From positions 7,424,533 through 7,488,532 of the forward strand of contig NC_048542.1 of assembly GCF_902806685.2 (NCBI RefSeq): a stretch of DNA of 64,000 nucleotides, in the 5' to 3' direction. A program made the translations under genes and the position numbers. The notes below the pieces were generated by a model that made no database searches, was not told where the DNA came from, and saw only the letters and a program-made list of their open reading frames with translations. Source of the stretch: Maniola hyperantus (Eukaryota > Arthropoda > Insecta > Lepidoptera > Nymphalidae). This document shows positions 33,904 to 46,544 of the stretch, piece after piece. Within the stretch, counting starts at the first letter, position 1. Each line of letters begins with the position of its first letter.

Positions 33904-33957
33904 TGGGGTAAGCAGTGTATTTATGCCTCTATGACCAGCACGCCACTGCCTATACCT
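33904..33957. mobile_element. hAT-type MITE, right half only
   Basis: CTGGGGTAAGCAGTG and ATGCCTCTATGACCAGCACG then CCACTG match the right end of the element at 59422-59557. Confidence 0.58.
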
Positions 33958-33959
33958 AC

Positions 33960-34680
33960 CTATTATAACTATCAAAAATTAATTATTGTCTAGTGTGATA
34001 TTAATATGTAGGTAGGTACATAGTGTCATATTCCTCCAATTTTGCCGTTTTGTTAAATTTGCTGAAAATAATAAGAACATGCTTTTGTTCGCTTACACCT
34101 GTGAGTTCTTCAAACGCTCATGTTTCATTTTCCTTAGAAATATTTTTGTGTATCTTGAATTATGTAATTTAATTTATTTGCTCAAATATCTTCAGAGTTT
34201 CTATCTATAAAACAAAATTCGATAAGCGTTGGTTTGTGCATTCTAAAATTCTTAGTCAATTTTAAGGTGGTTTTTACAAGAATAGAATTAGAACATTTCG
34301 AGAAAAATTTAATACACTTACCTAATTAATATTATAAGCATAACCCATAACGCAGGGATGATGTCTACCAGGTGATTCGCTCTGGCACCAGGTGGATATT
34401 ATAATATATTGTATGGTGTATAAATTATAGTAAAGATTAATAAAAGTATTAAAAGGCCAAAAAAAAAGGATTGCAGATTTGTTGACAATATTTTGGCCAA
34501 CAATGTCTGAAGCTCACCAATGTTTGAACAAAGTACGTAGCCTAGTGTTGGCAGACACGTCGAATCAAAAATACTAGCATTGTCTCTATTCACCTTGACT
34601 GACATACATATATAAATAAACCTTTAATTAAATCAGAGATTTGTCTGGGACAAATTAGAACACTGTAATTACTTATAATA
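33960..34680. other. Unassigned AT-rich DNA
   Basis: No supported gene or named repeat. Confidence 0.3.
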
Positions 34681-34685
34681 TAGAT

Positions 34686-35465
34686 AGCTGACCCGGCGAA
34701 CTTCGTTCCGCCTAACAGTCGATTCAATTTTTTTTTTTAAATATTAATTCACTATCAGAAATTCTAAAATCCCCACGATTTAGGACTTCAGTACTTTGCA
34801 GCATCAGGATTGAGGAGTTAGGATCCGAAGTTCAATGATGTAGCCTATGCTTGGTACCTAAAATAATTTTGCATCATCCGCAGTTCCTGAAACATTATAG
34901 TTTAGGAGTGCTGTACCCTACATCATCAGGGTTGAGGAGTTGAGACTTGAAGTCTGAGAATAAAGTCGTTGCTTGGTACCTACAATATGAATTCACTATG
35001 AACACTTCCTGAATCTTGATAACTCAGGCGGGCAGTAACCCTGCAGCATCAGGATTAAGGAGTTGAATCCAGAATTTTTTATGTGAACACCATGAAAACT
35101 TTTTTTGTTGATTTAAAAAAAAAATTGCAAATCGGTCCAGAAACCACGAAAAAATCGATGTAGAAAAAAGAACCACCTCCTTTTTGACAGTCGGTTAAAA
35201 ACCAATGACCTTGAAATATTTACGGAACAATTTTTAAAATATCCCCTTTCTAACAAAAAAAGAATGAATGAAATCGGACTACGCGTTAATGAATTACAAC
35301 TCGGTATACATTTTAACTTTCATCCCCTCTCCTACGGGAACCATGCTGAATTTCGGGATAAAAAGTATCCTATATTCTTCCTCATAGTATGACCTCAAAT
35401 CGTACCAAGTTTCATTGGAATCCATTCAGTAGTTTCAGCGTGATGCGCGGCCGTGATACAGACAG

Positions 35466-35499
<34 letters not shown>

Positions 35500-35520
35500 A
35501 AAAATGAAAAAAATTACAGT
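34686..35520 (+). repeat. Interspersed repeat, GCTGACCCGGCGAACTTCG family
   Basis: The head GCTGACCCGGCGAACTTCGT is followed by three internal units built on GCAGCATCAGGATTGAGGAG (about 34800, 34925, 35040). It ends with an (ACAG)n run at 35457-35502 and AAAATGAAAAAAATTACAG. A related copy with the same internal unit is at 36380-36790. Confidence 0.58.
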
Positions 35521-35954
35521 TTTGGGTTCAGTATCGATTATAGAGTGCCCTCGAAAAAAAATTTTCAAAATATCTTCAATGTACAGAATTTGACCTGTTA
35601 CAGTTTTATTATAAGTATTGATAATAAACATACATCTAATCATCTATAATGTTATTATATCCTATATTGTCCAAAATTTCTTTTTACAAGAAGGGGTCAT
35701 TTTATACCTTATAGAGACTTATCATTATTTACAATTGAGTTAAGATAAAAAATATACTTAGGTAGTATGGACAGTGGACACTTAATAATAGAAGAAGTTG
35801 TAGAACCAAAGTAAGTTATGGTTCAGTTCTTGCTACATGGCTGCTACTGAAAAACCTGCTAAGTGTAACAATTATTATTATCAATCGATACCCCATGGTT
35901 AAAATACGGAGTAGACAGAGTCAATCATCAACATGATGCAATAAGTCTTCAATG

Positions 35955-36990
35955 TTTCAGTCGGAGAACTCAGGCATGCAGGTTTCCTCACGATGATTTA
36001 CTTCACCGTTAAACAAGTGATATTAAGGCTAGCTTTAAGCTTTATTGTAATACTAGCTGATGCCCGCGACTTCGTCCGCGTGGATTTAGGTTTTTAAAAA
36101 TCCTGTGGAAACTCTTTTGTTTTCCGGGGTAAAAGTAGCCTATGTCACTCTCCAATCTCCGGTTTTTAACTATATCCATGCAAAATAATCACGTCGGTCC
36201 GTTGCACCCCTTACACCTCTCTAAGTCTCTACCCGTCTTCGCTAGCAAGTAACATACCGATTTCAAAGCCCAATGCAAATAGGGATGTGAGTAGGATTTG
36301 GAAGCAAGCGGCATCGCGACGCATTTAGTCGTTCCTTTTTCTGACTTAGTAGGCCAGTTTTGAAATCACTACGGTTTAGGAATGCAATTCCTTACAGCAT
36401 CAAGGTTGAGGAGTTGGGTACTCGAGTTCAACGATAGTCTTTACTTGGTAGGTATCTCCAATATCAATTTATAACCGACAGTTTCTAAATCCCTACAGTT
36501 TAGGTGATTAGGTCCCCTGCAGCATTAGGATTGAGGAGCTGGAATCCAATTTATTATGGAACCATATTGCAAAATTTACTCTATCAATTAAAAAAGAAAC
36601 TACGCAAATCGGTTTAGTAATCCCGGAGATTTCGGTATAGCCAAAGTAGCCTATGTTACTCCCTGGTTAATCCTTTACTTGTCTGTGAAGGTCCCGTCAA
36701 AATAGGTTCAGCCGTTTCTAAGATTAGCCCGTTCAAACAGACAGACAGACAAAAATTTAAAAACGTATGATTCAATTATAGTATAGTCCAAATAACCATA
36801 TGAGCTTAATATGAGGTAGTTATTTCGAAATTGCAGCCAGACATTTCAATTTTATTTATTAGTATATAGATACTTAGTGATATATAATTGCTTAAAACGC
36901 ACATTGCTCCGAAAAATTAGAGGTGCGTGCCTGGAATCGAACCCCTCACCTCCTGAAAATAACGCCGAGTCACCGCTCGAAAGGCTACCC
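35955..36990 (-). mobile_element. SINE family A copy interrupted by an 852-bp insertion
   Basis: CTCAGGCATGCAGGTTTCCT and CACCGTTAAACAAGTGATAT end at 36023. The copy resumes at 36876 with AGTGATATATAATTGCTTAA and AGGTGCGTGCCTGGAATCGA, the inverse of the SINE A head. Direct repeats AGTGATAT (36016-36023, 36876-36883) flank the insert. Confidence 0.62.
36024..36875 (+). mobile_element. Composite retro-element insertion inside SINE A
   Basis: It contains a family ii head (GCCCGCGACTTCGTCCGCGT) and the GCATTAGGATTGAGGAGC-type unit with a CAGACAGACAGACA run at 36738-36751. It ends TATTAGTATATAGATACTT. It is flanked by an 8-bp duplication. Confidence 0.5.
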
Positions 36991-37003
36991 GCTGAAAAGG
37001 CAT

Positions 37004-38358
37004 AGATATATATAATTATTATTGAAATGCATATCAAGTTAATGTTATTACACGACAACTTATAAACAGTGTAATAAATGACCCGAGTTCATTTTCTCAC
37101 AGTAATTATACATTCCAGATCGTAATAGCATTATCAATGAGCGTGCAGGCATGATTCATGTCTGCCTGTATGTATCGATGCCAAGATTTTATATTATAGG
37201 TTTCTAACTGAAAGTACAGTCTCAAGCTTACGAGTAAAGCTACGGCTACACCTGCGCGTCATGAACGAAGCATGCGGGAGACGATGCGGGGGCGTAACGA
37301 CGCGAATCTATTCGTGCACACCTACCTATACGACTACAATACTAATCGCGAACCTCATTTGTTATTGCATTGTTGCTGATCACTAGATCAATAGACGCGT
37401 GCCACTCTGCAGACGTGGTCAAATCGTGTTATAGTTGCATAGAACGTGTGCAATTGTGCATGGCGCCATTTATTATAGTGGAAGGCGACCGCCTGCGCCG
37501 CGCAGCTGATGTTCCCGCTTCGTAGTCGCTTTGATCGTGCAGGTTTGGATGATGCTTTAAAGGCAAACAAACTTATGTCACAGGGTAAGATTGTCTCTTT
37601 ACACTGTGCTTATGTTTTGTGTATTGTACACCTCGACGCGTAAGTTTTCGCTTTCTCTTCATTTCTTTTCTTCTCATCTTTTTCTTCTTGATCATCATCA
37701 TCACCTTTCGCACTTTACTGAAACAATGTTTGGCTCGAAACAGCACACTCATAATTATTACACTCCGGGTATTTAAAAATCGAAAACTGCATGTACCATT
37801 ATTAGCTGACTTCCAATGAGAATCTGAAATAGGCGCATTTCTTCCTAATTTAACAGAAATATCCCCTAGCTTTCCAGTGACAACCCGATTATTTCTTTTT
37901 CCACTAGGCACTTGGTTCCTTTTTTGCCATTTGGATACGTGAAAACGGAAAACCAAACTTACCTACCTAGAATTTCCGTCTCCACTACCAAGCACAGATA
38001 TAATATTATTGTTTCGCTCATGAATAAAAATGAATAAGAATTACAATTAAAAAATTGTCTCGATATTATCTAATGAGAATAAATGTCAACTATTGTTGCA
38101 TCTGATTTAATTAAAATGAATCATGCAGTCTGCATTCTTTGGATGCAGACCGTAGACTAAAATAGTTCAAACATAAAATAATAATAGCTCTCTTTGAGCC
38201 TAATGTAATTGTTCATACAAGTTGTAGGTACTTTTGTTTATTTTCGTTGTGTACCTACCTAAGGTATCATTCCGTTCCTCGTGCTAACTTCTGGAAGCTG
38301 TGTTGTGCACGTTTTCGTCGCGCGTCTTTTCTTCTACACAACATTGTAGCAGACACCA
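37004..38358. other. Unassigned DNA
   Basis: GC-richer around 37250-37530, otherwise AT-rich. The long reverse frame at 37573-37956 lacks an ATG start and is Lys-rich from low-complexity sequence, so it is not called. Confidence 0.3.
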
Positions 38359-38648
38359 GTACGCTTAGTACGAGATTTTATGTCTCACCAACGTTGATAG
38401 TATTCGAGTGTCGAAACACTTTTGCGTTACAGTAAACTGGACCTTAACAGCCTTATTTTAAAGCTCAAGTTTGTCTACACATTTACAGCAAGTGCTCCAA
38501 GCGGAAACGTTGCGTAATTTAAATCAGTGGCATTGAATTTTTTACTTTAATTCAAGGCACGTTAGGTCCTGTTTACTTTGACGGTATTGTGTTACGACTC
38601 GAATTCTAGCAACGTATGGTGAGACGTAAAATCTTATACTAAGCGTAC
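38359..38648. mobile_element. Fold-back MITE, GTACNCNTAGTA family, copy 1
   Basis: The left end GTACGCTTAGTACGAGATTT and the right end (reverse complement GTACGCTTAGTATAAGATTT) match, and both continue into GTCTCACCA. Internal AAGCTCAAGTTTGTCTACAC and AAGCGGAAACGTTGCG recur inverted in the copy at 54515. Confidence 0.7.
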
Positions 38649-38930
38649 TGAGTCTAAGAGTGAGGTAATAGGAGTCAACGTTTTCAGAATCCAAACTTTA
38701 ATAATAACAAACAAAAATTTACCTTTATGGCATCCTACATTAATTTTCTCGATAATCTGATGCATTTATACAATCAAAATCGATTATACCGATCGACATA
38801 ATTAGAGCATCAGTGACCATTGATTAGCTGCTAAAATAATATAGGTATACTTACCTAAACTTTAAAAGCTAACTACCTAATGACATTTCTTATGGTATTC
38901 AGCTGTGACAGTTTTGGTCTTTATATCGAT

Positions 38931-39132
38931 AATTTTTGATTGTATACTCGCGACTAATAAACCCCTGTTTTACCCCTTTAGGGATTGAGTTTTCACAAGT
39001 CTTTTCCTTTCTTAGCGGATATCTACATCATAATGTCATAATAGCTATCAGCATGTCAAATTTGAGCCCAATCCATCCAGTAGTTTGAGCTGTGCGTTGG
39101 TCAGTCAGTCAGTCGTCAGCTTTTCCTTTTAT
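38931..39132 (+). repeat. CAGT-tailed retro-element copy (family i)
   Basis: TTTAGGGATTGAGTTTTCAC, GTTTGAGCTGTGCGTTGGTC and a short (AGTC)n tail. Confidence 0.6.
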
Positions 39133-39154
39133 TTACCTACATTCTAAAACCTAA

Positions 39155-39169
39155 CCCCCCCCCCCCCCC
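39155..39169 (+). repeat. Poly-C tract of 15 bases
   Basis: An uninterrupted C run between a family i tail and a GGGTTCCGTA element piece. Confidence 0.9.
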
Positions 39170-39184
39170 TCCCCACTCATGATC

Positions 39185-39415
39185 CCCAAAGTTTACCAAT
39201 CGCAAAATCTGGAATAAAAGTTTGTGTAAATTTTACAGGAAAAATAAAATTAACACTGATAATTATTATTATCATAGATTTTGTGATATTAACAATACAC
39301 CTCCACAAGCAAAGTTAGTTTTGCGGTTCGTTACCAAAATTGATTCTTACCGTTTTTCTTCTTCTGTAGTACGGAACCCTCGGTGCGCGAGCCTGACTCC
39401 GGCCTGACCAGTTTT
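39185..39415 (-). mobile_element. GGGTTCCGTA element, long variant, 5'-truncated
   Basis: AAAGTTTACCAATCGCAAAA, TTGATTCTTACCGTTTTTCT and AGTACGGAACCCTCGGTGCG match the extra segment and right end of the long copy at 14865-15521. Confidence 0.62.
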
Positions 39416-39666
39416 TACATAATACATAATATAAAATTCGTGAGTCGTAGCCCTCTCGTACTCTCCTAACTCCTAAAAAATGAAAATATGGAGGAATGTT
39501 AAAAAAAATTACTTTAATGTATATTAAATAAGTATTTATTATATTACTTGCACCTACAACATTGATCTTACGCTGTGTTGACATTACAACACTAGATTTA
39601 TTGTCGAAAAAAATTAAGGCCACCTTTTTCGAAAGGGTCAAAGCAAAAAATATGTACATAAAGTAA

Positions 39667-40700
39667 TAGTGTCCGACCGAATCTTTGGCTTTTGCTTCGG
39701 CCAAAAAACCAGTTTCAGCCTTATCTTCGGCTTCGACCAAAATTGGTTGAAGTTTTTGACGAAGCCGAAGATCAAGCGAGCAAGCGCCGAAATTGAACGA
39801 ACTGTTATTAATGCGCCAGAGTTAAATTGCTTTTAGTAAAAACATATTATAGTAGTAGGGGAGTCCAAGATGCTAAAAAGGGATTTACTCGAGCGTCGTG
39901 GGGACCTATTGGATTAGGTGCTAAAAAGAAAAAAGGTTATATGATGTAACCCCTTTCACTGGTGGGGTGGTAAAAAAAAATATTCACAAAGAAATACTCG
40001 AGCACTTTAGATATTAATAGTATATAATGCGCCCCATGTGTTTTTTATTGCAAAAATATTTATCTGCCGGTTTGCATGGTGGGGGTGGTCGTACGAAGGT
40101 GTAGAAGGGGGCGCTCCATCATAGGCTGCAATATCACTTCCCACCAGGTCTAATTGCAGCCAAGCGCGAGTCTATGAGTTAAAAAAAAAATGAAAATAGA
40201 CCCAAAAATATTTATCGAGCGCGTCAGATATTGAGAAGGGATGTTAAGTGAATCCTCAAGTAGCTCCTATTCAAAAAACTGACGATTTGGACGCAACCAA
40301 AAGTCATGACCGATGTTTGCACATGTTGTCACTTTGTGACTTTCCCATTTCCTTAGATCACGCTCAAATTGTCAGATCAATGAAATTCACACTTTCTGCA
40401 TCTTATTAACTTATCTTGTCTTAATCTGACGCACTCGAGTAAATCCCAAAATCCCCTCTTGGGCTCCCCTACCATAAATATTTGACATTGTTTCGAAGTG
40501 TTACTATTTATGTCAAGTTCAAAAAGTCAATAGTAAACATAATTTTTTAAAAAACCATGATCTTATTCACTTTCAGTAAATCTTAAACTGAGCTTCTTGG
40601 GATAATTAAACTTTCGGCTTCAGCTTTGGCAGAAGGTCGTGGCGTTTGCCGATCTATCGGCTTCGGCTACGGCCAGAAATCAACCTTCAGTCGGACACTA
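39667..40700. mobile_element. hAT-like element rich in CTTCGGC, with a second element nested inside
   Basis: The termini are TAGTGTCCGACCGAA and, inverted, TAGTGTCCGACTGAA. Identical 11-bp sequences ACATAAAGTAA directly flank both ends (39656-39666, 40701-40711). Both halves carry repeated TTCGGCTTCG-type sequence. Confidence 0.65.
39855..40472. mobile_element. Nested DNA-transposon-like element
   Basis: The left end GTAGGGGAGTCCAAGATGCT with GGGATTTACTCGAGCG mirrors the right end CACTCGAGTAAATCCC with GGGCTCCCCTAC. No open frame of size is present and no clear target duplication was seen. Confidence 0.6.
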
Positions 40701-40739
40701 ACATAAAGTAACATAAAATATAAAGCAAAATGGGAAACA

Positions 40740-43700
40740 TTAACAAAGTCTTTGGCTCTGGATAGAAACAATAAAAGAATTAAGTAGCACCATTCTGAAA
40801 AATAGGATAAAAGATTTTTTTAAGTAAAAATCAACAATATTAAAAATTAAATAAAAAAGGAAATTATGTAAAGTAAAAAGTTTGAAACTAGGTTTCGATT
40901 GGCCTTCCACAAAGGACTAGCGAAGACCTAAGACATGACAGTATTAGGGCAAACTGGATGGGCACCTTATTCCATTTCAAAAAGCTGCTTTTATTTATGT
41001 TTGAAATTGTTCTTTTCTAGTAGCCAAAATAATTAAATGCTGACATTATTAAAATCAATAAATGTGGAATTTAAGGTAGGTAGATTATATAATTTTATTT
41101 TGTTTCGTGAAATAACACCTCTTTACGACGAAAAATTGAATACAATAATTAATTAATCGAATAAATTATTTTAGCTTAGTCGATTTAAGACCGTCGTGTC
41201 TAACGTCTACGCCGACCCTTAGGTACATCTCGTTTTATCTGACTTAATAATATCATTCCAAATATACAACATTACATAAAAACACAATCAATTTTTTTTC
41301 TAGACTTAATTTTTTACATATTTTGTAGTAGAAAATATATTTTTCTCGTACAGATTTTCTTAACTATAGTATTATCATAACGGGACGGAGTATCAGTGAT
41401 TACAATAAATTTCTATATTAATATAATATTATATACATTTACAGACCAATGAAATAACTAGGTAATTTTGCCAATAAAATTTGGACAAAAAAGATGTTAG
41501 GTATAGCCACGTAAATTTTTTAATAAAAATATTTGATCACTGAATTGTGTAACATTGTGATATAATATTATGGTGATTGATAAAATGTATTTTTCCATTT
41601 TTTATTGTTATTGTCATTGGTATGCAAACGCCTATTACTTAGTCATCTTGTAATGCAGGATCCGTATGGTAACTATATGTTTCGAGACCCGTTTTCCTAT
41701 GACTGCCAACTCTAATATGTTTATGTGACACTATATATGTCATAGAAATATAAAAATATATTTTACTAGAGTTAGCAATCTAGTGTTTTGTTTAGGATAT
41801 TATAAAAAATAAAACATTCTAGCAGCCTTTAACCCGTGCTCGTGCCATTCATAAATATGTAGCAAAAAAGACCTTTTTAACATAAATAAGCTCCTTGTAC
41901 TTCCCAACCGGCAGTGCCCATAAAGACTGTGTTTTTATTAACTTAGACCTAAATTAACATCGAAAATTAAAGGTACTTTTTAGGAATAAACATTTTAGAA
42001 TTTAACAACAAATAATTATTATTTCATAATATCCCATTTGATTCCTTATAAACTTATATTTATTTTTTATGTACACGCATTAGTTTATAAAACTATCTTT
42101 ATAGTAACAAATATTTACTGATTTCAGAATACAGTAGGTATACCTATCGTGGCTCTTATTTCATTATCGAAATTTCAAAGTAGTCTATTATGACAAATTG
42201 TAAAAAAATAATTACCGTATTTGTAAGGTAATTATATTAAATTAAATTACGCATTTTTAGTTTCAGCCTTCAGAGCCTACTATGTACTAAGTGGTGACTT
42301 TTTTTTATTGAAACACATAGTATATTGTACCTACATTGATAATTAAATTCTAGGCGCTACAAAAAATGTACGCCTAGGTCTCCATTATCAACTTACCAGA
42401 CATAAGGAAAATAACAGCCTATCAATGCATTTCTGTAATTTTCAAGAGAAAATGTGAGAAGAAAATGTCGAAGTCAAGTATATTATATAGAAATAAGTAC
42501 AAGTATAGTACGCGACAGGTCGAGATGGCAATCGGGGTGGGGACGCCCCGTACACCCACAGATAGCGCGGGTGACGAGCGGGTGTGCGGGGCGTCCCCCC
42601 GCCTCATACCCAGATTGCCATCTGGACTTGTTGCGTACTCTAGAATACTTCTTAAAAACCCAAAAAAAATTAATAAAAAATTTGTGAATAACAAATTGTC
42701 TGACACAGTAAATTATATTTTAATTTAACATTGAACATTAAAAGAGTTTTTTTAATCGCTGTATAAAATTACTTTTCCACTTTTATCCGTGTTATTTCAG
42801 TCGGAACAGACTTCGACATAATTAAGATATAGAATTTGGAAAAATCGAGAGAAATGACGATATAAATTTTTACGATACAACTAAACAAATCAATTATCAA
42901 TTAATTTTCGAAAATTATGTACCAATTTACAAAATAATTACAATATAACTAATTTATTCTATATTATACAAAAATCATGTTTGAAGATTTCTAGATAAGT
43001 TGAACTTTAAAATAAAAGAAAAAGTTTAAGTAGGTATTTTTAATTTTTTTTTAAATAGTGTAACATTCCATTAAATTAAAACACTCAGCCTTTGTTTCAT
43101 AAAATTTGAGCGACTCTAGCGACACCTATTAACGATATATACCTACTAGGTATTTAAATAGAAAAATTAATGATGTATTTGAAATGAGTTTTATGAATCA
43201 GTGATTGTAATGAGTAATGACAAATTAATATTATTATGTTAAACAAAAATAAAAATATTTTCGAGACTTTTCATGGCAGTGCTGGTTTTTGGTATGAAGT
43301 AGGTAAGTAGTTTTTCGTAATTTTAACATTCATTGATAAAATAATTATAAATTCGTAGGAAAAAACATTACTAAACCAATAAAATTACACATACCTACTT
43401 ACCTAAAAGGAAATCTACATATGAATGCAAAAATATTACATATATTTTGAATGGAAAAAACTAAAAAGAAATAAGTGCGTTTCAAGTAATTACTTTTTAA
43501 AATGAAACTGACACTGATTTATTGGGTTACTCAGTTTTCTTGGCTGTGTGTCTTCTTTAAATGTAACAGATTTTCGAAAAAAGGCTACTATATTTGAGAT
43601 CACATCTGTGTAGCCAATTTTCGTTTAATCTGTCAACAAGACTATACAATAAAAGTCTTAACTATCCGTGTATATGTATATAAAAGTAAACTGTAAAAAT

Positions 43701-44580
43701 CACAAAGTAATAATTTTGCTATCTAAGCTTATTTTAGAAGAGGCGTCACTTATTTTAAGTCTAATGCACAATATCACACGGAGTCCTTCTTTTTTTATAA
43801 TTCATCGCTGATCCGATCTGAAACAAATAAATTTATTGTAAAATTGTACATCAAAATAATGATAATTATAAAATCCTAAGCAGTGAAAGCCTTTAGATTT
43901 GTCTACATACTTAGTTATCTTTAAGAAAATGCAAGTTGCCACTTTTTTGGACAAGTTTTACGCAGGTTTTACGTAATAACTGTTTAATTAAACAAATAAA
44001 AACCTACGTCACGAATTATCCGTCTATACATCCATAATCTAATGGAAAAAGAATTATAAAACAATAAGTAGGTCACTGTTAAGTTATAAAACGACTTACA
44101 AAGCCTCATTAAAAATATAAAATTCTAAGGAAATTTAAGACAGTTCGTTTGTATGGCAGCTTTTTTTGGGAATATTTCACGGTTAACCTGTATCAATTGA
44201 CCGTGCAAATCTTTGCATTTAACCAAAAACTATGTCAGCACACTTAAGACAAGTTATATAACCGCGGAAGCTCAACGACCGACTTTCACGGGTTACGTAA
44301 GTCCGAATCGGCTTGCATAACAGTCCCACAGACCTAATGTCCTACTGAGTTACATCATATTTATTATATTTTTTTCGGTTTGAAGTTGAATGTTATTAGA
44401 AAGTGGGACGTGCGAAATGGCAGTTACCTACTGCGTTATATCTGTCGCAATGGCGTATGGTGCAATGGAGCTAGTAGTAGTACGGGCTACGGACAGACGT
44501 TTTGTGGTTTTTTCCTGAAATGAAGTGACTGTATTGAGTCATTTGGTTTCCAATACTAAGATTTTATGTTCCTTCTGTAG
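40740..44580. other. Comparatively TE-poor AT-rich block
   Basis: Apart from the GC-rich hairpin at 42508-42639 I recognise no named repeat and no convincing exon over 3.8 kb, unlike the flanks. A candidate minus-strand terminal exon is discussed under findings. Confidence 0.4.
42508..42639 (+). mobile_element. GC-rich hairpin element, copy 3
   Basis: AGTACGCGACAGGTCGAGAT and GGCAATCGGGG at the left mirror GATTGCCATCTGGACTTGTT and GCGTACT at the right. Confidence 0.75.
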
Positions 44581-44599
44581 ATTTGTTCGATAAAAATCC

Positions 44600-44930
44600 A
44601 TATCAATACACCATTCGAAAGTGTGTTTGTCTGTCTGTCTGCTACCTTTTCACAGTCCATCCGTTTAACCGATTTTGATTAAAGGTACAAAATTAGCTTA
44701 AGTTCGGGGGCCGGACATATTACTATTTGTCATAATAATCTGAGAGTTCTCAGAAAATTTTAAAATGGCAAATTTCACTTGCAGACACCTTATATTTGGT
44801 GAAAAAATAGCTTGCATCCTGGAGACGGACATAGCTGATTACTTTTATCCTGTAAAATCAAAGAGTTTCTACGGGATTTAAAAACAAAATCTATATCCAC
44901 ATGGATGATAGGGGCATCATATATAAAAAT
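44600..44930 (-). repeat. Family ii retro-element copy, worn
   Basis: GTGTTTGTCTGTCTGTCTGC, CAGTCCATCCGTTTAACCG and two ATAGCTTGCATCCTGGAGA-type blocks. Confidence 0.55.
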
Positions 44931-45424
44931 GAATCCCTATTTCCTTTGGTCTCGCCATAACTTGAAAACGACTTAACCAAATTGGATAATTTTTTTTTTG
45001 TTGTGTTTGTGATTGTTATGCCAAGGTTTATATGAATTTTTTTTTGGAAGTCCACGGGAGAAGACAGTTCCCGCGGGACGCGGATGAAGTCGCGGGCAAC
45101 AGCTGGCAGATATGAAATATCCTACATGTTACATGCCTCCACTATAGTCTTCTTTGGTCTAGTCGCTAGCGGAATACTAAGTTAGATTGGTTATAGGTAT
45201 GGCCTTGCTATATGCTATATCACGTACGCAGATGATGGTATAATAGCTAAAAAAGTGGGGAGCACGCATACAGATTTTATGATTTGTTTTTTTACAAATA
45301 GGTATTCCCTAATAAAGGAGAAACATAAGAATAGATACGGGTGAAGTTCAATGGCCTAGTTTTAAATATACAGCCATTTAACAATGTAAATATTATGTAA
45401 GAGTCTAATAATTTTATTTAGACA

Positions 45425-45660
45425 GTAGACTAGATGCCTAATATCCGTGAGGTTTCCGAAAATCCCTCAAAATCCCGTTTGAATTTATTGAATTTCCGAG
45501 ATAAAAACTAGCCTATTGTCTCCCGAGATCCAAACTATCTCTGTCCTAAATAATTGATGCGCACGATGTTGGCCCATGTAAATTTAGGTTTTAAAAAATC
45601 TCCTAAAGACGGATGGTCCGTAAAAAACTAGCAGATAGACAGACTTTTACATTTATAATC
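45425..45660 (+). repeat. Family ii retro-element copy
   Basis: ATCCGTGAGGTTTCC, ATAAAAACTAGCCTATTGTC and AACTAGCAGATAGACAGACT in order. Confidence 0.55.
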
Positions 45661-45663
45661 CTA

Positions 45664-45898
45664 ATCCTAATTCCTAATAATATTATAAATGTGAAAGTGT
45701 GGATCTTTGGATGTTTGGATGTTTGTTACTCAATCACGCATAAACGGATGAACGGATTTGAATTAAATTTGGAATGGAGATAGATTATACCCTGGATTAA
45801 CATATAGGCTACGTTTTATCTTGGAAAATCAAAGAGTTCGCGCGGGATTTTGAAAAATGTAAATCCACGCGGACGAAGTCGCGAGCATCAGCTAATAT
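45664..45898 (-). repeat. Family ii retro-element copy, tail-to-tail with the previous one
   Basis: ATCCTAATTCCTAATAATAT, GGATGTTTGTTACTCAATCA, CACGCGGACGAAGTCGCGAG and CATCAGCTAATA. Very similar to 30735-30935. Confidence 0.65.
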
Positions 45899-46544
45899 TA
45901 AATAAATATATGGATGTAGCAGCTGAGTCCTGTATGTTTAAACTGTATTATATTAAACAATTTTTAGTCCAAAAATGTCTCTTAAGAGTATAAAGTTCAA
46001 ACGACAGATTCTAACCACTTCTCCGCATCGCGTCTCTACGTTGTCATAAAAAAATCACAGAGTTGAGGTCAACGAACCAATCCCGAAACACTGCAAGGCC
46101 AATGCACTCTATGCTCTACAATCACCCGTGGTTTGATAACATTTTTATGGTAAAATAGCTTATATCAGTTATCGAGTTAGGCGGAAGCTATAAAAATGGG
46201 AGAAGGTTAATTAATTGATAAAGAACATTTAATAGGTAGGACGAGACTAGGAAATTGAATAAATGCATCTAAATAGGGGTTTTTCATATTATTAATAAGT
46301 AGAACATACTTTCGAAGTAAAACTTAGGTATTTAGGCGTACTTGAGAGTAGCTCAGATATTTTTTAGTCCATCCAAAATATCTGTATTTAAAATAAACGC
46401 TACAGAACAACTGTTTTATCGAGGTCTTTTAAAGTGGTTTTTACGTAGGTACCTACCTACTACCTAATTTGAAAATAAAACCTTTGGCCGATTAATTTTC
46501 AAATATGGAACCCTGCGTGAGTTTAGTTTTAGGTAGGTAGTCCA

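Noticed and set aside
37573..37956. 127-residue reverse-strand open frame
   Set aside because: It starts with TTG, the Lys/Arg run comes from a T/C-rich low-complexity tract, and no splice or domain evidence was found.
39315..39740. 141-residue reverse-strand open frame
   Set aside because: It spans the end of a GGGTTCCGTA element and the start of another transposon, with no homology to a protein family I know.
42422..42728. Three overlapping open frames around 42.5 kb
   Set aside because: They are shadows of the GC-rich hairpin element; similar frames appear at 10743-10961 and 63390-63656 for the same reason.
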